The notes: generated from the sequence alone by a model not told the origin. A stretch of DNA of 64,000 bases from Flavobacterium sp. HJ-32-4 (GCF_022532105.1 NZ_CP092832.1:3439001-3503000); one strand, 5' to 3'. Counted from the first letter of the stretch, positions 1 to 13,987 are shown. Program-made: numbers and translations.

Positions 1-309
1 GACGTAGAAGGAGGCGAACCTACATCATGCCCGATTCCGTCGTTGAGACCGGCATCCCTACCAGTCATCAAGAAAACGTAATTTTTACACATAGTTAAGA
101 TTAATTTAAAAGCCGAAGTTAACAAAAATAGTTAACCATAACTTAAATTAAATTAAAAAAATCACATTTGGAAACTATTTGTAAATATAACTGCGTTTTT
201 ATCGGGCATTTTATGCATTTAATCGTGTTTTCCTATTTTTAAATCGCATATAGAAATCAAAAAAGGGCAGCCCTTTCGGACTGCCCTTTGTATGTAGGGT
301 GTTAAGCGA
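1..309. other. Window edge and A/T-rich intergenic spacer
   Basis: The first ~80 bases are compatible with two partial genes and I cannot decide between them: a + strand frame open from base 1 to TAA at 79-81, or a - strand frame starting at ATG (base 68) and running off the edge. Bases 82-255 are A/T-rich; I see no gene, repeat or clear promoter there. The segment ends in the terminator of the giant gene. Confidence 0.5.
262..289 (-). terminator. Rho-independent terminator of the giant T9SS gene
   Basis: A perfect 9-bp stem (AAAGGGCAG at 262-270 with CTGCCCTTT at 281-289) encloses a 10-nt loop. On the - strand it is followed by a T run, and it begins 20 bases past the stop codon at 310-312. 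Confidence 0.9.
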
Positions 310-3300
310 TTAGTACGCCACCTTCTTGGTTACGACTCTTCCGTCGGCGGAAGTAATCTGTACCAACAAGACTTGGTGCTCTGCCTTCAGGTCGCCCAAC
401 TGGGCCACATTCGAGCTGATCGCTTCTTTGGTGTATACCTGACGGCCGCGGATGTCGAAGATTTTCACATTCTCCATCTCGATCGTACCGGCGTTGATGG
501 TCAGCACTTGGTTGTCATCCTTATAGATAACCACCGTGTTCGCATCGAAGCCTGGGATACCCAAGGTCGTATTGACATACTGCAACTGCAGACGGTCATT
601 GAAGTCTCCTGCTTCGGTAGCGAAGCTGTAAGAGGCTTGTTTCAGGTTGGTCACAACCCCTGTCAGGTTATCTTTCAGGAAGATGTCCTGATCGCCCTCA
701 AACACACCATCCACGTGGTCAAGCGATACCGTGAAGGTACCAGCCGTCTCAGCACGAAGGCCCATCGGAACGATGTCGTCAGCGCTGAACGCAGGACGTG
801 CCTGGATCACATAACGGTCACTTCCAATCAGTGAGGAAATGTTGTTACCATTCGGGATCAGTTTCGCCTCGTAGCCATTGTCATCAGCCAGTGTGGCAGA
901 TGGGATATAAGCTACCAACATCTGGTTACCCTTCACATCACCGTTGGCCACATTCAGCCAGATACGGCTGCGGTCGCTATCCGCTGTACGGAAGAACTGA
1001 CCTGCATTGTTGCCCAAACGCATTGAGTTGTTGAAGGTAACGCTTGATACGTTACCTGTGTTGCTCAACAGGAAGCCCTGACCTACCTGGATCGTACCGT
1101 TCGGAACCACACCGCCTGAGTAGGCTGCTGCTGCTCCCGAGTTGGTGATCGAAGCGTAGTTGTTGCTTCCAGCCGTTTGGTTGGTGTGTGTCCAGAAGTA
1201 CAACGCACCTCCGCCATTAGCCGAACGGAACGCAGCCGCATCGATAGTAGACGGATACGGGTTCGAGATCATATGAACATTCGATACACCGTTGGTAGTC
1301 GTAACGTTGTACGTACCGTTGTTGGCAACACCGATGAACTGGCCGTTGAACCATGGCTGGGTAGCCGGTTGTGAATAGTTCGGGTTAGCGAACGTATTCG
1401 GGGCCCTTACCATATAACCCGTACCAGGACTGAAGTCATAGGTAGCCATCGCCGGATCGGTACTGCTAGAGAATACCGGAACATACGCGTTACCCGTAGC
1501 ACTGAACGTATAGAAACGGTTCCAAAGTGTCAACGGAGAGAAGTTGAACAACTTCTGACCCGATACCGGTGAACCCCAGTATACGTAATCCTGACGCCAA
1601 ACGCGGACTTTCGTCTTAACAGTAATGTTACCACTGTTAGCTCCCGTGTAGCCCGTTTGCAACAGGTTCGATCCCTGCTCGATGATCAGCGATGAACCAG
1701 TCTGAACCGTTACCGGACCAGAAATGTCAAAGTCATACGCCGACGTCGTAGCATTCCCTGCGTCAACCGTACCTACGCGCACTACTGCCCCATTGGTGAC
1801 CGTAAGTGAACAGGCCGCCAGATCGGAACTTGCCGTGTAATTGCCTGAGAATGCCACTGCCTGGCTCGCAACAGGCGCAAATGGCGTCCATTGCGTACCG
1901 TCCCACGTAGTTTCGGCAGAACATGGCGCAGCATCCGTATCGGTGATTCCATTACAATCATTGTCAATATTATCGCCGTAAATCTCCGACGCATCCGGAT
2001 TGACATTGGCGTCGGTGTCATCACAGTCAGGACCTTCGGTGAACGGAGATGTATTTGGAGGATACATTCCGATAGTACCATCATAACATACAGTTACCGT
2101 CGAACTATGGTAATCATCACCGTCCAAATCCACATACATCAACTCGCTTATGAAAATCGCTGCGTTTGAGTCGTCGCAGTCCGTATTGTTAGTCGAATAA
2201 CCCGGAAGCAGGGTACAAGCCGTAAGGCTGATTGCACCGTCTCCATACCCATCTCCGTCAAAATCCGCATACAGGGTAAACAGCGGCAGTGCTGTAATTT
2301 TAACAGCGGAAGAGAAGGTACTCGAACAAACACCATTCTGCACCACCGCGCGGAACCACGTATCAGTGGTAACCGAACCAATTTCGGCGCCTGTGAGTGT
2401 GGTAGTGGTATTCGCGATATCCGTTGGCGACGTAAACGCCGCATCAGAAGAACGTTGCCATTTCACGACCGTACCGGTTTGACCGGAAAGCGTAAGGTTA
2501 GCCGGCGTATTCCCTGAACAGATACTTTGGTCAGAAGAAACACTACCTCCCACTGATGGCGTGTTCACGGTGATTTTTACCGGGGCCGAGTTGGCTACGG
2601 AACACACGCCGCTTTGCACCACGGCACGGAACCAGGTATCTGCAGCCAATGTTCCGATTGCAGCGCCGGTCAATGTAGTGGTAGTATTGGCGATATCCGT
2701 TGGTGACGTAAACGCCGCATCCGACGAACGTTGCCATTTTACAACAGATCCGGTATGTCCGGAAAGCGAAACATCCAATGGCGTAGCGCCTGAACAAATG
2801 GTTTGATCCGCCGAAACGGTACCTCCCACACTGGTTGGACTAACCGTAACCGAGGCCGTAGATGCCTGTGTAGAAGAACACCCGCTCACACTGGATGATA
2901 CCACGAGGTTATAAACCCCCGAAGCGGCAGGCGTAATAGCGGAAATAGAAGGGTTCGCCTGGTTACTGGTGAAGCCATTCGGACCTGTCCAACTATATAC
3001 CGGCTGGTTTCTCACGAATGAAATAGTCGAATTACTCGCCGGAGCGGTAGAAAGGCCGGTTTGGTTGGTAAAGCCAAAGGTACCTGAATTTGCCGTCGTC
3101 TGACTAATCAATTCACTGGATGTTGGCGTCGTACTGACGGTGGCCGCGCTGGCGCCCACACTATAACTTATGGAGGATGAACTCTGGTTCATGGTTCCAT
3201 AAACGAACTCTACCCTGCCATCGGCTTCGTAGAGTTTCACCTGCCAGTTGAAGGAGGCTGTCGACGTCGTACTGAAATCCTGCATATTCCTCCACTCGAT

Positions 3301-6300
3301 GGTGGTCACCCGATTACCGGCTGAGCCTGTGGTGGTATAGTTGATACTATTATTCAGGTCAGCAACGGTCGTTGCGTTGGCAGCCGTCTGCAAATCGTCC
3401 CAGAAAGGGGCCAAAATCAACCCGCCATTGCTAACGGTAAAGGAATTTGTATAGCTGTACGGGTTGGAAAGTCCACCACCGGTGACGGTAGAGGCATTAT
3501 CAAACGTCACGAAGCCATTCGTACTTACACGGAAGGTGGAGTACGTCACCCCATTGTATGTAAACGAGAAACCGATAGGCTGGTTGTCACTCAGGTTATC
3601 GTCCGTATTGGCGGAATTTCGCCAGGCCGAAATATTCGTAGCCGGGAAAATCGTGGTAAAGGCCGTCCCGGTCGTGCGGGTTGCCACATAGTTGGCCATA
3701 CCGGTTCCTAGTGACGAAGCTGTATACCCGGATGTAAGGTTGAGCGTATCGCCCTGACATAACTGGGTCGCACTGGCACTGGCTGTTACCCCGGCTGGCG
3801 TAAGATTGACCGTAACCGTAACCGTTGATGCGACAGACGAACAACCGTTATTTGTTGCCGTGAAGCTGTAAACTCCCGCAGCTGCTGCTGTTACGTTTGA
3901 AATCGACGGGTTCTGCAATGTAGATGTAAACCCATTAGGACCCGTCCAAGAGAACGACGTACCCGTATCCGTAGCTCCGGTCAGACTCAAAGTTCCTCCC
4001 AGACATACGGTTCCGGAGACACCGGCTGTGGCAGTGGGTGTCGGCGTAACTGTTACCGTAACCAGTGAAGAATTATCTGTCGATGAGTTGGTGGCGCAAG
4101 TTACGCGAAGCCAATAATACGTGGTCGCATTGACGACTCCCGTGGTCAATGCAGCAGGGTTGGTTTGACCGGAAACTGCACTTCCACCGTTTGGATAATC
4201 GGTTGAATTAGTCGATGACATCCATTGATACGTTGTCCCGAGTCCACCGGAATAGCCCGATGCCGTAATGGTCGGCGTTCCGGAACCACAGAAAGATACC
4301 GTACCCGTCGCTGTTCCGCCCACGGCCGTAACGCAAGTCGGAGGTGTAAACTCATCCGCTCCCATATCCGGCGCCGTACCGCTGCGTGTAGCACCGTCAT
4401 AGTCGACCGTAACCGATACAGGGGTTCCAAGATCGTTAAGGGTCGTATTAAAGGACGGCACCAGGTGTAGATCCGAACCACTTGTAAAAGTAGGCGCTAT
4501 GTTGACCGAGTTGGCATTCTGCCCAAATCCTGCAATGATACCCGCCAGGTTGGTCCGATCACTGGAAAGGAATCCAAGAACGGCAGACGCAGCGTTGAAG
4601 GTATTGGAAACGAAATAATCGTTGTAGTTAATAGCGGTAAACGCTGTGTTGGCTGCCGCCGAATAGATGGCATAATTCTTCTGGTTGGTGCCGGTCGCCA
4701 CCTGATTATTGACCAAGATGTTATTTCGGATATCCAGCGACGTAGCACCTGATCCGATGTATAGGGCAGTTGTGATGGCGGTGGTGCTACCGGAACCCAT
4801 GCTCCCGCTCATGTTCACCGTATTATAGTACAAGTTGACACCGCCAACGGTTGTGGTAAGAGTGCTCGTTCCACCAATTGGGCCGATACCGATACCCATA
4901 GAAGAAGAGTTCCCAAAAGAACTAAAGTTTGTACCATTGACGCCACTTATAAAGTTGTTTGCAATGGTTAGGTTACTTGTGGCCGTACCCGTACCAACCG
5001 TAATCCCGCGACCACCATAGCCGCCTGAATTCGAAGCAAATACCTTGGTTATGGTATTACCTGTCACGGTAGAGGAAACGAAACCAGTTTCAAGAGAAAT
5101 CCCTGTTGGCGCGGTGGCGGCAGAGCTTTCCTCAGACACCGAATTTTGCGCTATGGAACTGTTTAAGGCATTTCCAACCTGTATGCCAATACAACCGGCC
5201 AGGGTGCCATTGTAGTCAACGGTATTGCCACTGATAGTCAACGCATCATCACCTCCCGAAGAGACAGAAGCCGCACCGGCCGCATAAATACCCACGGGAA
5301 CAAGGGTGATGGCATTGTTTTGTATCGATACGTTATCATTGTCCGCACCGGAGGTACCAGGGGTTGAACCCCCTACTGAAATACCATATCCCACTGTAGT
5401 TGCCACTCCAGTCCGGATGTTACAGTTCTTAATCGTATTGTTTGTAGCCCCTGCACCCACGCCCAGACTCACAAGAGAGACCGCAGAAGGTGCTGTGGTA
5501 GCGGTGTTGATGATGGTCAAATCACGACTTGACGAACCGTTGTTGCTACCGTCGATGGTCACACTGTCGGCACCATTCAGTCGGATCAGCGCGTTAGACG
5601 CCAACGAACCGGAAATGGTAGCCGTCACCCCTGTATTTGGCTTGATCGTAACGGTAAAAGGCGTCGCAAACTGGTTGAGCGCAATAGCGCCTGTTTCCAC
5701 CGTGAGGTCGCCGTTGACCAATAGGGTAACGTTCCCCGTGACCGCGCTGTTATTGATGGCATCGAAGGCGCCACCCGCCACCGTCAAAGTGGTATAATCA
5801 CATCCGGAAGCACACACCGTCTTCGTACCGAAAATTGAGGCGGTTACGGTATAGCTATTGATTGTGCCGCCAATTGGGAATTGCGTCGAGGTAAGTGCCA
5901 CTGAAGATGGACTGGCCGTAAACGTACCTGAATTGATTGCCACGTTAGGGGTCGGCGCGGTGTCCTGTGCCACCACAAAATACTGGATAACATCGCCGTT
6001 CGCAATACTGCCTGCATTAAGAAGGGTATAATCGATGGTAAAACTGAAAGGTGAGCTACTTCCGGTCGCCTCTACAAACTTCCATCCTGTCAGGTCATTT
6101 GCATCGGTTGATTTCTTGAAATAGAGACGTGGTCGCGTGCCTGAAGTGCCGTTCACGCCGGTCGCATCCGTTATCGTCACACCAGATACCGCCCGCGTCG
6201 AAGCCACCACATCGTTTGCTAACGTAGTGTAGGTGATTTGCGGAGCCAGCAGATCCAACGCAGTGAAGTTGCCGGCGTCGGCACCGATATCAACTGGCGT

Positions 6301-9090
6301 AAGGCCCGAACGCGTCTGACCGTCATAATCATCCGTAACACCGAGCCCCGTTACGCCCGTTCCTTCCACAGCCGTAGCCGTTACCGCGCTGATATGAAGG
6401 TCCGGAGTTGTAGCAGCCGGCGCGACATATTGCGGATTGGTAAAGAAACTCTGTGCGTCCTGCCCTACCGCGGTTCTCCACGCGCCAATATCCGCTACAT
6501 CGACTCCGTTGAAAAATCCGAATACGGCGCCCACACCTGAACTAAAGTAGACGTTGTTGTTGATGGTCAGACCCGTCGGATTAGCCGCCGAACCACCGAC
6601 ACGCACGATGTAGTTCTTCCCAGATGCTCCGGAATTGGTACGGGCATTTACGAAAATATTGTTACGGAATGAACGGGTGTTAGTGACCTGTGTACTGTTG
6701 AAAGCATACGAAGCCCCCGTACCGGCTGTAACCGTTCCGCCCACATATACGCTGTTGTGGAAGATATTGTCGGTACCCAAAGGTTCATTGATACCGTTAA
6801 CAGGAATCGCATTTGCGACACCTTCCCCAATCGCGATCATATTATTACGGATCGTCGAAGTACCGCCCGCGATACGGATACCATTGATTTCGGCGGAAGT
6901 CGAGTTGGTTGCTGCCGTCAGTCCGTATATGAGGTTTCGATCGATTACGTTACCCGTACCACCATTGAATTGAATACCGGTAACAACCGATGCGGCCGTC
7001 GTGTTCGAGTTCGAAAGATTGAAAATGGTATTCTGCGAAATGGTATGCGCGGGTGTTGTATTTGTGGAAAGGATACCAATAACAGACGCCGTAGTTGTGG
7101 TGCCAATTCCAATATTGGACGTCAGGTTTCGAATGGTGTTTCCCGTCAACGCCATAGGGGCATTCTGGCTCCACATACCGACCACCTGCGAGGCGGTTGA
7201 AGTTGCATTCAACTGGATGGAACCCGCAACGCTACCACCTACTGTGTTACCAGAGGCGGTCCAAGTAACCGAAGTTCCTGTATTCGCGCGGATGCCATAA
7301 ACCACAACACTACCAGAACCCGTGTTGGTGACACTGATGCCTCCTACTGTGTTGTTATTTGACGTCCAGGTATTACTGGTGAAATTATAAAGACCGATGA
7401 CCTCAGACGCCACGGCGGTATTCGTCGAAAATACGATCGAACCGGTGCTACTTTGGCTACCGATCACATTGTTGTTGGTAACGCCAATCCCTTCCTGGAA
7501 TAATATCCCCATGAAAGGACTGCTAGTGGAAGTACCCGACGAAGTAACGCCGGTCATACTGATAGCAGCTATCGTATTATTCGAGATAGTCGACGCCGGA
7601 TTAGACGAAGTCGAGTTCACGTTTACGTGTATACCTATAAACCTCGCCCCGGTCACGGCCCCTGTCAGCGTGTAGGCTCCCGTAGCGGTATTAGAGGCGT
7701 ATCCGATGGTGTTTCCTGTGATCGTAAAACCTCCTACTCCCGCACCGGTATTCGTGATCTTAATGGCAGCATGAGGAGCGCCGGTTGTCCATGTCCGGGT
7801 GCCGGTTTGGTAGAATTTGTTATTCGTAATAGTATTAGCCGTCGACCCTGTAGTGCCGTATACACCGGCGCTTTCCACCGTTGCACTGAAGTAGTCGAAT
7901 ATTTCGTTGTTATCGATTACGTTTCCACTGTTATTAAGGGTAAGAGTGGTCGTGGTTCCTGAAAAATAGACCCCTTTAGTGGGTAGGTTACTGCCCGCCG
8001 GGCCAATTTTACAGAATGAAATCGTGTTATTGTCGTTTCCTGTGGTGACTGCAGACGCATGGAAGAAAATGTTACCACCGTTTGTACCGACCGCCATGGT
8101 GGAAGATCCGAGGATCGAACAGTTGGTAATCAGGTTTGAGGTAGCATCCCCGTAGAAACGTATTGTAGAGGTGCCCGATGTAGCCGATGTACTGGTATTG
8201 GAAATAACCAACGCGTTTCCGCCACTATTCAAGCCATTGAAGGTTACGTTATCGGCGCCGTTAAATCCGATCAGCTCGCTCGCCAGCGACCCCGAAATCG
8301 TGCGGGTAGCGCCCCCTGCAGGAGACATCGTAATAGCAGTATACGAAGCAGAACCGGAGCCACTCGCATTGAGCGTTGCAATTGCTGCTTCGGTGGTATT
8401 TCCGTATAGTGAAATGGTAATCGCACCCGTGTGCGTTCCGGCATTGATAGCATCAAATGCGGCCTTGACCGTCGCATACTGCGCGAAGGCCGTACCGGCT
8501 GTCGAATTGACCCAAACCGGGTTGGCAGGATCTACAACCGTTAGGGTAGCACGGTAATTCAGGCCGCCATTACTGGCGAAGGTAGTACCCGGATTACCGT
8601 CGGCATCCGAATACACTTCCAGCGTATAAATGCCCGCCGAGAGTGTGGAAACAAGATCGGTCGTACCACCGGTTCCCTGCCAGGTCTGGTTACCACCGCA
8701 TCCCCCCGCATCATTCGATACAAACGACATGGTAACGGTATTGAAACTACCGCTGGCACCCGCACTTGTTTGCCATGCCCGCCAGTTAAAGCGGCCATTG
8801 AAAATGTCACCTCCGTTACACTTGAAGGTCTTGTTCTGACCCCCTCGGACAATAAGCGAATTCGAGCCTTTGTAAAAAACGCCAAGATTCGCATTGTTAA
8901 AATCGGGGTTGGTAGTAGTGGCACCCATATCATAAAAGGTATTGCCTCCACCGTTCAGGCTCAGGATGGCATAACTTTCATAAATGCCGTTGATCTGCGC
9001 TTGTACCGACTGTCCCATTATCAGGACAAAAAAGCCGACAAGCATCGTGATTACCTGCATCCTGCCTCTAACGTGTACTTCTCTCTTCAT
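310..9090 (-). CDS. Giant secreted adhesin-like protein with T9SS type A sorting domain
   Basis: A 2926-residue exported surface or secreted protein, probably an adhesin. An N-terminal signal peptide (hydrophobic core about residues 12-27, likely cleavage near AQA-Q at ~31) sends it through Sec. Two long stretches (about 260-860 and 1100-1560) are rich in NNT/GNTI turns typical of parallel beta-helix repeats. Ig-like domains follow (about 1650-2270), including a tandem 92-residue repeat. Then come aspartate-rich DGDGYGD and [13 protein letters not shown] segments (about 2275-2370) of the MopE-type metal-binding pattern. From ~2713 there is a module starting SRIWLN, and the last ~80 residues ([11 protein letters not shown] to KKVAY) form a T9SS C-terminal domain. 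The gene stands alone with its own -7 box and terminator. The ATG at 9090 gives a lysine/arginine-rich n-region; a second Met ten codons on is also possible. The ligand is unknown. Confidence 0.9.
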   Translation of the reverse strand: MKREVHVRGRMQVITMLVGFFVLIMGQSVQAQINGIYESYAILSLNGGGNTFYDMGATTTNPDFNNANLGVFYKGSNSLIVRGGQNKTFKCNGGDIFNGRFNWRAWQTSAGASGSFNTVTMSFVSNDAGGCGGNQTWQGTGGTTDLVSTLSAGIYTLEVYSDADGNPGTTFASNGGLNYRATLTVVDPANPVWVNSTAGTAFAQYATVKAAFDAINAGTHTGAITISLYGNTTEAAIATLNASGSGSASYTAITMSPAGGATRTISGSLASELIGFNGADNVTFNGLNSGGNALVISNTSTSATSGTSTIRFYGDATSNLITNCSILGSSTMAVGTNGGNIFFHASAVTTGNDNNTISFCKIGPAGSNLPTKGVYFSGTTTTLTLNNSGNVIDNNEIFDYFSATVESAGVYGTTGSTANTITNNKFYQTGTRTWTTGAPHAAIKITNTGAGVGGFTITGNTIGYASNTATGAYTLTGAVTGARFIGIHVNVNSTSSNPASTISNNTIAAISMTGVTSSGTSTSSPFMGILFQEGIGVTNNNVIGSQSSTGSIVFSTNTAVASEVIGLYNFTSNTWTSNNNTVGGISVTNTGSGSVVVYGIRANTGTSVTWTASGNTVGGSVAGSIQLNATSTASQVVGMWSQNAPMALTGNTIRNLTSNIGIGTTTTASVIGILSTNTTPAHTISQNTIFNLSNSNTTAASVVTGIQFNGGTGNVIDRNLIYGLTAATNSTSAEINGIRIAGGTSTIRNNMIAIGEGVANAIPVNGINEPLGTDNIFHNSVYVGGTVTAGTGASYAFNSTQVTNTRSFRNNIFVNARTNSGASGKNYIVRVGGSAANPTGLTINNNVYFSSGVGAVFGFFNGVDVADIGAWRTAVGQDAQSFFTNPQYVAPAATTPDLHISAVTATAVEGTGVTGLGVTDDYDGQTRSGLTPVDIGADAGNFTALDLLAPQITYTTLANDVVASTRAVSGVTITDATGVNGTSGTRPRLYFKKSTDANDLTGWKFVEATGSSSPFSFTIDYTLLNAGSIANGDVIQYFVVAQDTAPTPNVAINSGTFTASPSSVALTSTQFPIGGTINSYTVTASIFGTKTVCASGCDYTTLTVAGGAFDAINNSAVTGNVTLLVNGDLTVETGAIALNQFATPFTVTIKPNTGVTATISGSLASNALIRLNGADSVTIDGSNNGSSSRDLTIINTATTAPSAVSLVSLGVGAGATNNTIKNCNIRTGVATTVGYGISVGGSTPGTSGADNDNVSIQNNAITLVPVGIYAAGAASVSSGGDDALTISGNTVDYNGTLAGCIGIQVGNALNSSIAQNSVSEESSAATAPTGISLETGFVSSTVTGNTITKVFASNSGGYGGRGITVGTGTATSNLTIANNFISGVNGTNFSSFGNSSSMGIGIGPIGGTSTLTTTVGGVNLYYNTVNMSGSMGSGSTTAITTALYIGSGATSLDIRNNILVNNQVATGTNQKNYAIYSAAANTAFTAINYNDYFVSNTFNAASAVLGFLSSDRTNLAGIIAGFGQNANSVNIAPTFTSGSDLHLVPSFNTTLNDLGTPVSVTVDYDGATRSGTAPDMGADEFTPPTCVTAVGGTATGTVSFCGSGTPTITASGYSGGLGTTYQWMSSTNSTDYPNGGSAVSGQTNPAALTTGVVNATTYYWLRVTCATNSSTDNSSLVTVTVTPTPTATAGVSGTVCLGGTLSLTGATDTGTSFSWTGPNGFTSTLQNPSISNVTAAAAGVYSFTATNNGCSSVASTVTVTVNLTPAGVTASASATQLCQGDTLNLTSGYTASSLGTGMANYVATRTTGTAFTTIFPATNISAWRNSANTDDNLSDNQPIGFSFTYNGVTYSTFRVSTNGFVTFDNASTVTGGGLSNPYSYTNSFTVSNGGLILAPFWDDLQTAANATTVADLNNSINYTTTGSAGNRVTTIEWRNMQDFSTTSTASFNWQVKLYEADGRVEFVYGTMNQSSSSISYSVGASAATVSTTPTSSELISQTTANSGTFGFTNQTGLSTAPASNSTISFVRNQPVYSWTGPNGFTSNQANPSISAITPAASGVYNLVVSSSVSGCSSTQASTASVTVSPTSVGGTVSADQTICSGATPLDVSLSGHTGSVVKWQRSSDAAFTSPTDIANTTTTLTGAAIGTLAADTWFRAVVQSGVCSVANSAPVKITVNTPSVGGSVSSDQSICSGNTPANLTLSGQTGTVVKWQRSSDAAFTSPTDIANTTTTLTGAEIGSVTTDTWFRAVVQNGVCSSTFSSAVKITALPLFTLYADFDGDGYGDGAISLTACTLLPGYSTNNTDCDDSNAAIFISELMYVDLDGDDYHSSTVTVCYDGTIGMYPPNTSPFTEGPDCDDTDANVNPDASEIYGDNIDNDCNGITDTDAAPCSAETTWDGTQWTPFAPVASQAVAFSGNYTASSDLAACSLTVTNGAVVRVGTVDAGNATTSAYDFDISGPVTVQTGSSLIIEQGSNLLQTGYTGANSGNITVKTKVRVWRQDYVYWGSPVSGQKLFNFSPLTLWNRFYTFSATGNAYVPVFSSSTDPAMATYDFSPGTGYMVRAPNTFANPNYSQPATQPWFNGQFIGVANNGTYNVTTTNGVSNVHMISNPYPSTIDAAAFRSANGGGALYFWTHTNQTAGSNNYASITNSGAAAAYSGGVVPNGTIQVGQGFLLSNTGNVSSVTFNNSMRLGNNAGQFFRTADSDRSRIWLNVANGDVKGNQMLVAYIPSATLADDNGYEAKLIPNGNNISSLIGSDRYVIQARPAFSADDIVPMGLRAETAGTFTVSLDHVDGVFEGDQDIFLKDNLTGVVTNLKQASYSFATEAGDFNDRLQLQYVNTTLGIPGFDANTVVIYKDDNQVLTINAGTIEMENVKIFDIRGRQVYTKEAISSNVAQLGDLKAEHQVLLVQITSADGRVVTKKVAY
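2285..2836 (-). repeat. Tandem 276-bp repeat encoding two Ig-like domains
   Basis: Two consecutive copies of a 92-codon unit (about 2561-2836 and 2285-2560) encode near-identical domains sharing [20 protein letters not shown]. The DNA is also nearly identical across the core, and the shared segments lie exactly 276 bp apart. This indicates a recent in-frame duplication within the giant gene. Confidence 0.8.
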
Positions 9091-9127
9091 AACACTAATT
9101 TGATTAATTCACAACAATTTGAACACA

Positions 9128-9135
9128 CAAAGGTA
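9128..9135 (-). promoter_or_regulatory. Bacteroidota -7 box of the giant T9SS gene
   Basis: On the - strand the bases read TACCTTTG, matching TAnnTTTG, and would give a 5' leader of about 30 nt before the ATG at 9090. I see no clear TTG -33 element at the right distance. Confidence 0.55.
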
Positions 9136-9331
9136 CATGCTAAAATAGTTTTATAACATTTCGTTTTGATTTTTGCCGTTTTTGTAACACTAGAGCCCGA
9201 CTACCCCGAATTCTTACAAAAAAAGCGTCAAAATGGTCACTACACTGGATAAAATGCAATGAAAAAAAGAAGATTCAAAATACGCAAACGTTTTCGTGTT
9301 GATAACGTCGCAACTATGCGGTATAAATAAA

Positions 9332-9357
9332 AAAACCACCCCTTTCGAGGTGGTTTT
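9332..9357 (-). terminator. Terminator of the rpoBC-DUF3467 operon
   Basis: A 9-bp stem (AAAACCACC at 9332-9340 with GGTGGTTTT at 9349-9357) is followed on the - strand by a T run. It lies 19 bases past the DUF3467 stop codon. Confidence 0.9.
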
Positions 9358-9376
9358 GTATAAAGTAAGTGAGCAC

Positions 9377-9682
9377 TTACGCTTGGCCCGTCGGACCGAA
9401 GTTGAGCGGAATAGCGGGCTGTTCACCCTCTTTGATCTCGCCATGGGCCATCTCGAAGCGGTGGATGTTCTCCGCCATCGCCTTCAACAAGCGTTTCGCG
9501 TGCTGCGGCGTCAGTACGATACGTGACCGTACTTTCGCTTTTGGCGTACCGGGCATGATACTGACGAAATCCACTACGAATTCCGACGGTGAGTGGTTGA
9601 TGATGGCAAGGTTCGAATAGATCCCCTCTGCCGTCTTTTCATCCAACTCGATATTGATTTGCTGCTGGTTTTGGTCACTCAT
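9377..9682 (-). CDS. DUF3467 family protein
   Basis: A 101-residue protein of the DUF3467 family, which in Bacteroidota regularly follows rpoC. Its molecular role is unknown. The sequence carries the family core: an acidic N-terminus (INIELDEKTAEGIYSN), the HSPSEFVVDFV strand and a conserved basic stretch (KAKVRSRIVLTPQHAKRLL). There is no signal peptide or membrane segment, so it is cytosolic. Only 3 bases separate the rpoC stop from its ATG and a terminator follows, so it is the last gene of the rpoB operon. The constant linkage suggests a transcription- or translation-related job, but that is inference. Confidence 0.9.
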   Translation of the reverse strand: MSDQNQQQINIELDEKTAEGIYSNLAIINHSPSEFVVDFVSIMPGTPKAKVRSRIVLTPQHAKRLLKAMAENIHRFEMAHGEIKEGEQPAIPLNFGPTGQA

Positions 9683-9685
9683 GAC

Positions 9686-12600
9686 TTAGAAATTATACTC
9701 TTCTTTAGCAGCCATTAATTCATTGAAATCCTCTTTCGAGCCTACGATTGTTTCATCGTACTCACGCATACCGGTACCAGCCGGGATACGGTGTCCGACG
9801 ATGACGTTCTCTTTCAGGCCTTCCAGTGTATCGACCTTACCGGCTACGGCCGCTTCGTTCAATACTTTCGTGGTTTCCTGGAACGACGCCGCCGAAATGA
9901 ACGACTTCGTCTGAAGGGAAGCACGGGTAATACCCTGAAGGATTGGTGTAGCGGTCGCGGTGATGACATCACGGGCCGTTACCTGTTTCTTGTCGGCACG
10001 TTTCAGGATCGAGTTCTCGTCACGCAGGTCACGTGGTGAGATGATCTGGCCTGGCTTCAGGCGCTCTGAGTCACCGGCATCCTCTACGACTTTCATACCG
10101 TAGAGTTTGTCATTTTCGTAGATAAAGTCTTTCGTGTGGATCAACTGATCTTCCAGGAAGAGCGTATCGCCCGGATCCTGTACCTGCACCTTACGCATCA
10201 TCTGACGGATGACCACTTCAAAGTGCTTGTCATTGATTTTTACACCCTGCAGACGGTATACCTCCTGGATCTCGTTCACGAGGTACTGCTGTACCGCCGA
10301 AGGCCCCTGGATACGAAGGATATCTTCCGGCGTAATGGCACCATCTGAAAGTGGCGCACCGGCACGTACGAAGTCATTCTCCTGAACCAGGATCTGGCTA
10401 GACAGTTTCACAAGATACTTCTTCACCTCGCCGAACTTCGACTCGATTATGATCTCGCGGTTACCACGCTTGATCTTACCAAAGGTCACCACACCGTCGA
10501 TTTCCGACACAACCGCCGGGTTCGACGGGTTACGGGCTTCGAGCAATTCGGTGATACGCGGAAGACCTCCGGTGATATCGCCCGCTTTTGACGAACGACG
10601 TGGGATTTTCACGAGTACTTTACCAGCCTTGATCTTCTCGCCGTTCTCTACCATAAGGTGGGCACCTACCGGAAGGTTGTACGAACGGATAAGCTCGTTG
10701 TCCTTACCGAAGATGAGGAGCGTCGGGATGAGTTTTTTGTTACGTCCTTCGGAAATTACCTTCTCCTGGAAGCCGGTCTGTTCGTCGATTTCGACAACAT
10801 ACGACTGACCTTGTTCAAGATCCTCGTAGGCTACTTTACCGGTAAATTCCGAGATGATAACACCGTTATAAGGGTCCCATTTACAGATGACATCACCTTT
10901 CTTGACGCTTTGTCCGTCTTTCACGAAGATGCTGGATCCGTAAGGGATGTTATGGGTATTCAGGACAATGCCTGTTTTCTCGTCGATGAGTTTCAATTCC
11001 GTTGAACGTGACACGACGATATCCACCAGGTTACCTTCGTTGTCTTCGCCCTTGACGGTCTTAAGGTCTTCGATTTCAAGACGTCCGTCGAAACGCACCA
11101 CAATGCTCGATTCTTCCGAAATACCACCGGCCACACCACCGACGTGGAACGTACGGAGGGTCAACTGGGTTCCTGGTTCACCGATCGACTGTGCTGCGAT
11201 TACACCTACCGCCTCCCCTTTCTGGGTCATGCGGGCAGTGGCAAGGTTACGTCCGTAACACTTCGCACAGATACCTTTTTCTGCCTCACAGGTCAGCGGC
11301 GAACGCACTTCCACTTTTTCAAGCGGAGAGGCTTCGATCGCTTTCATGATCGGCTCGGTGATTTCCTCGCCGGCCGCAACGATGACTTCGTTGGTCAGCG
11401 GGTTGATCACATCCTGAAGGGCCACACGGCCGAGGATACGCTCGCCCAACTGCTCGACGATCTCTTCGTTTTTCTTGAGGGCAGATATTTCGATACCACG
11501 CAGGGTGCCGCAATCCTCCATATTGACGATGACGTCCTGCGACACGTCGTGGAGACGACGCGTGAGGTAACCGGCATCCGCCGTCTTCAACGCCGTATCC
11601 GCAAGACCTTTACGGGCACCGTGCGTCGAGATGAAGTATTCAAGGATCGAAAGACCTTCCTTAAAGTTCGAAAGGATCGGGTTCTCGATGATCTCGCCAC
11701 CTCCGGCAGTCGATTTCTTCGGTTTTGCCATCAAACCACGCATACCGGTCAACTGGCGGATCTGTTCTTTCGAACCCCTCGCACCCGAGTCAAGCATCAT
11801 GTATACGGAGTTGAAGCCTTGCTGGTCTTCGCGGATGTTCTTCATCGCCAACTCCGTGAGGAGGGCGTTGGTTGACGTCCATACGTCGATGACCTGGTTG
11901 TAACGTTCGTTGTTGGTGATTAGACCCATGTTATAGTTCATGAGGATGCCTTCCACCTGCTCATTTGCGTCGGCGATAAGCGCTTCTTTCTGATCTGGGA
12001 TCTTGATATCACCGAGGCTGAACGACAGTCCACCTTTGAAGGCAAAACGGTAGCCCATGTCCTTGATGTTGTCAAGGAACGCAGCCGTTGTCGGAACGTC
12101 GGTCACGGCCAGGATATGTCCGATAATGTCACGCAGTGACTTCTTGGTCAATACTTCGTTGATGTAACCCGCTACTTCCGGCACCACTTCGTTGAAGAGT
12201 ACACGACCGGCTGTTGTCTGGATGATCTTCCATACCAATTCACCGTTTTCATTGAAGTCTTTGGCACGGATTTTCACACGGGCATTCAGCTCGAGTTTGC
12301 CTTCGTTCAGGGCGATATTCACTTCCTCAGCCGAATAGAACGTCGTGCCTTCGCCTTTGATTTTCAACGTATCGGTCGACAGACGCTCTTTGGTCATATA
12401 GTACAGACCGAGTACCATGTCTTGCGACGGTACGGTGATCGGTGCACCATTGGCCGGGTTGAGGATGTTGTGCGATGCCAACATCAGCAGTTGCGCCTCA
12501 AGAATCGCCTCAGGGCCCAACGGAAGGTGTACCGCCATCTGGTCACCGTCAAAGTCGGCGTTGAAGGCCGTACACACGAGTGGGTGAAGCTGGATCGCTT

Positions 12601-13987
12601 TTCCTTCAATCAGTTTCGGCTGGAACGCCTGGATACCCAAACGGTGAAGCGTAGGGGCCCGGTTGAGGAGTACAGGGTGTCCTTTGATTACATTCTCAAG
12701 GATATCCCATACCACCGGCTCTTTCTTGTCGATGATTTTCTTGGCTGATTTTACCGTTTTCACGATACCGCGCTCGATGAGCTTACGGATCACGAATGGC
12801 TTGTAAAGTTCGGCCGCCATATCTTTTGGCAAACCGCACTCATATAATTTCATTTCCGGACCCACGACGATAACCGAACGCGCTGAATAGTCGACACGTT
12901 TACCGAGGAGGTTCTGACGAAAACGACCCTGTTTTCCTTTAAGGGAATCAGAAAGTGACTTCAGCGGACGGTTCGATTCGGTCTTAACGGCCGACGCTTT
13001 ACGCGTGTTGTCGAAAAGTGAATCTACCGCTTCCTGAAGCATACGCTTCTCGTTACGAAGGATCACTTCCGGTGCCTTAATTTCCATCAAACGCTTCAGA
13101 CGGTTGTTACGGATGATCACACGACGGTAAAGGTCGTTGAGATCCGACGTCGCGAAACGACCACCGTCAAGCGGCACAAGCGGACGCAATTCAGGCGGGA
13201 TCACTGGAATTACTTTCAGGATCATCCACTCCGGACGGTTCTCACGGTTCTCGTTCGACTCACGGAACGACTCTACCACCTGCAGACGCTTCAAGGCCTC
13301 TGTCTTACGTTGTTTGGACGTTTCGTTGTTCGCAGAGTGGCGGAGTTCGTATGACAACGCATCGAGGTCGATACGGGCCAACAGGTCCATGATACACTCA
13401 GCGCCCATCTTCGCGATGAACTTGTTCGGATCGGAATCATCCAGGTATTGGTTGTCAGCCGGCAGGCTGTCGAGAATGTTCAGGTACTCTTCTTCTGTAA
13501 GGAAGTCAAGCGACGACAGCTTCTCACCATCCGGATGGTTCGCAATACCGGGCTGGATCACTACATAACGCTCGTAATAAATAATCATATCGAGCTTTTT
13601 GGACGGAAGTCCAAGCAGGTATCCAATCTTGTTCGGCAGCGAACGGAAATACCAGATGTGTGCGATAGGCACTACGAGGTTGATGTGGCCCACACGGTCA
13701 CGACGAACCTTTTTCTCGGTCACTTCCACGCCGCATCGGTCGCAGACAATGCCTTTGTATCGGATGCGCTTATACTTACCGCAGGCGCACTCGAAATCCT
13801 TCACCGGGCCGAAGATCCTTTCGCAGAAAAGACCGTCGCGCTCTGGCTTATGGGTTCTGTAATTGATGGTTTCCGGCTTCAGGACCTCTCCACGCGATTC
13901 GGCGAGGATGGATTCCGGCGATGCCAGTCCGATCGAGATTTTGTCAAACCTTTTTACAGGGTTTTTATCTTTATTTCTATTGTTCAT
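9686..13987 (-). CDS. rpoC: DNA-directed RNA polymerase subunit beta'
   Basis: The beta' subunit of RNA polymerase, 1433 residues, in the usual size range for Bacteroidota. The N-terminal zinc site is visible ([19 protein letters not shown], about residues 70-90). The catalytic magnesium loop [12 protein letters not shown] lies near residue 475-485, and the second zinc cluster ([13 protein letters not shown]) lies near residue 900. It ends in acidic KEEYNF. It forms the catalytic core with RpoB, which is encoded 88 bases upstream. That gap holds a heptamer-type repeat and a strong hairpin, but no promoter that I can recognise, so the two genes are probably co-transcribed. The ATG at 13987 is the only sensible start. 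Confidence 0.98.
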   Translation of the reverse strand: MNNRNKDKNPVKRFDKISIGLASPESILAESRGEVLKPETINYRTHKPERDGLFCERIFGPVKDFECACGKYKRIRYKGIVCDRCGVEVTEKKVRRDRVGHINLVVPIAHIWYFRSLPNKIGYLLGLPSKKLDMIIYYERYVVIQPGIANHPDGEKLSSLDFLTEEEYLNILDSLPADNQYLDDSDPNKFIAKMGAECIMDLLARIDLDALSYELRHSANNETSKQRKTEALKRLQVVESFRESNENRENRPEWMILKVIPVIPPELRPLVPLDGGRFATSDLNDLYRRVIIRNNRLKRLMEIKAPEVILRNEKRMLQEAVDSLFDNTRKASAVKTESNRPLKSLSDSLKGKQGRFRQNLLGKRVDYSARSVIVVGPEMKLYECGLPKDMAAELYKPFVIRKLIERGIVKTVKSAKKIIDKKEPVVWDILENVIKGHPVLLNRAPTLHRLGIQAFQPKLIEGKAIQLHPLVCTAFNADFDGDQMAVHLPLGPEAILEAQLLMLASHNILNPANGAPITVPSQDMVLGLYYMTKERLSTDTLKIKGEGTTFYSAEEVNIALNEGKLELNARVKIRAKDFNENGELVWKIIQTTAGRVLFNEVVPEVAGYINEVLTKKSLRDIIGHILAVTDVPTTAAFLDNIKDMGYRFAFKGGLSFSLGDIKIPDQKEALIADANEQVEGILMNYNMGLITNNERYNQVIDVWTSTNALLTELAMKNIREDQQGFNSVYMMLDSGARGSKEQIRQLTGMRGLMAKPKKSTAGGGEIIENPILSNFKEGLSILEYFISTHGARKGLADTALKTADAGYLTRRLHDVSQDVIVNMEDCGTLRGIEISALKKNEEIVEQLGERILGRVALQDVINPLTNEVIVAAGEEITEPIMKAIEASPLEKVEVRSPLTCEAEKGICAKCYGRNLATARMTQKGEAVGVIAAQSIGEPGTQLTLRTFHVGGVAGGISEESSIVVRFDGRLEIEDLKTVKGEDNEGNLVDIVVSRSTELKLIDEKTGIVLNTHNIPYGSSIFVKDGQSVKKGDVICKWDPYNGVIISEFTGKVAYEDLEQGQSYVVEIDEQTGFQEKVISEGRNKKLIPTLLIFGKDNELIRSYNLPVGAHLMVENGEKIKAGKVLVKIPRRSSKAGDITGGLPRITELLEARNPSNPAVVSEIDGVVTFGKIKRGNREIIIESKFGEVKKYLVKLSSQILVQENDFVRAGAPLSDGAITPEDILRIQGPSAVQQYLVNEIQEVYRLQGVKINDKHFEVVIRQMMRKVQVQDPGDTLFLEDQLIHTKDFIYENDKLYGMKVVEDAGDSERLKPGQIISPRDLRDENSILKRADKKQVTARDVITATATPILQGITRASLQTKSFISAASFQETTKVLNEAAVAGKVDTLEGLKENVIVGHRIPAGTGMREYDETIVGSKEDFNELMAAKEEYNF

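Noticed and set aside
1..81. 3' end of a + strand gene or start of a - strand gene at the window edge
   Set aside because: Both readings are too short to decide; listed only as edge region.
9214..9444. 76-codon - strand frame between DUF3467 and the giant gene
   Set aside because: It runs through the operon terminator and overlaps the start of the DUF3467 reading frame; no protein-like features.
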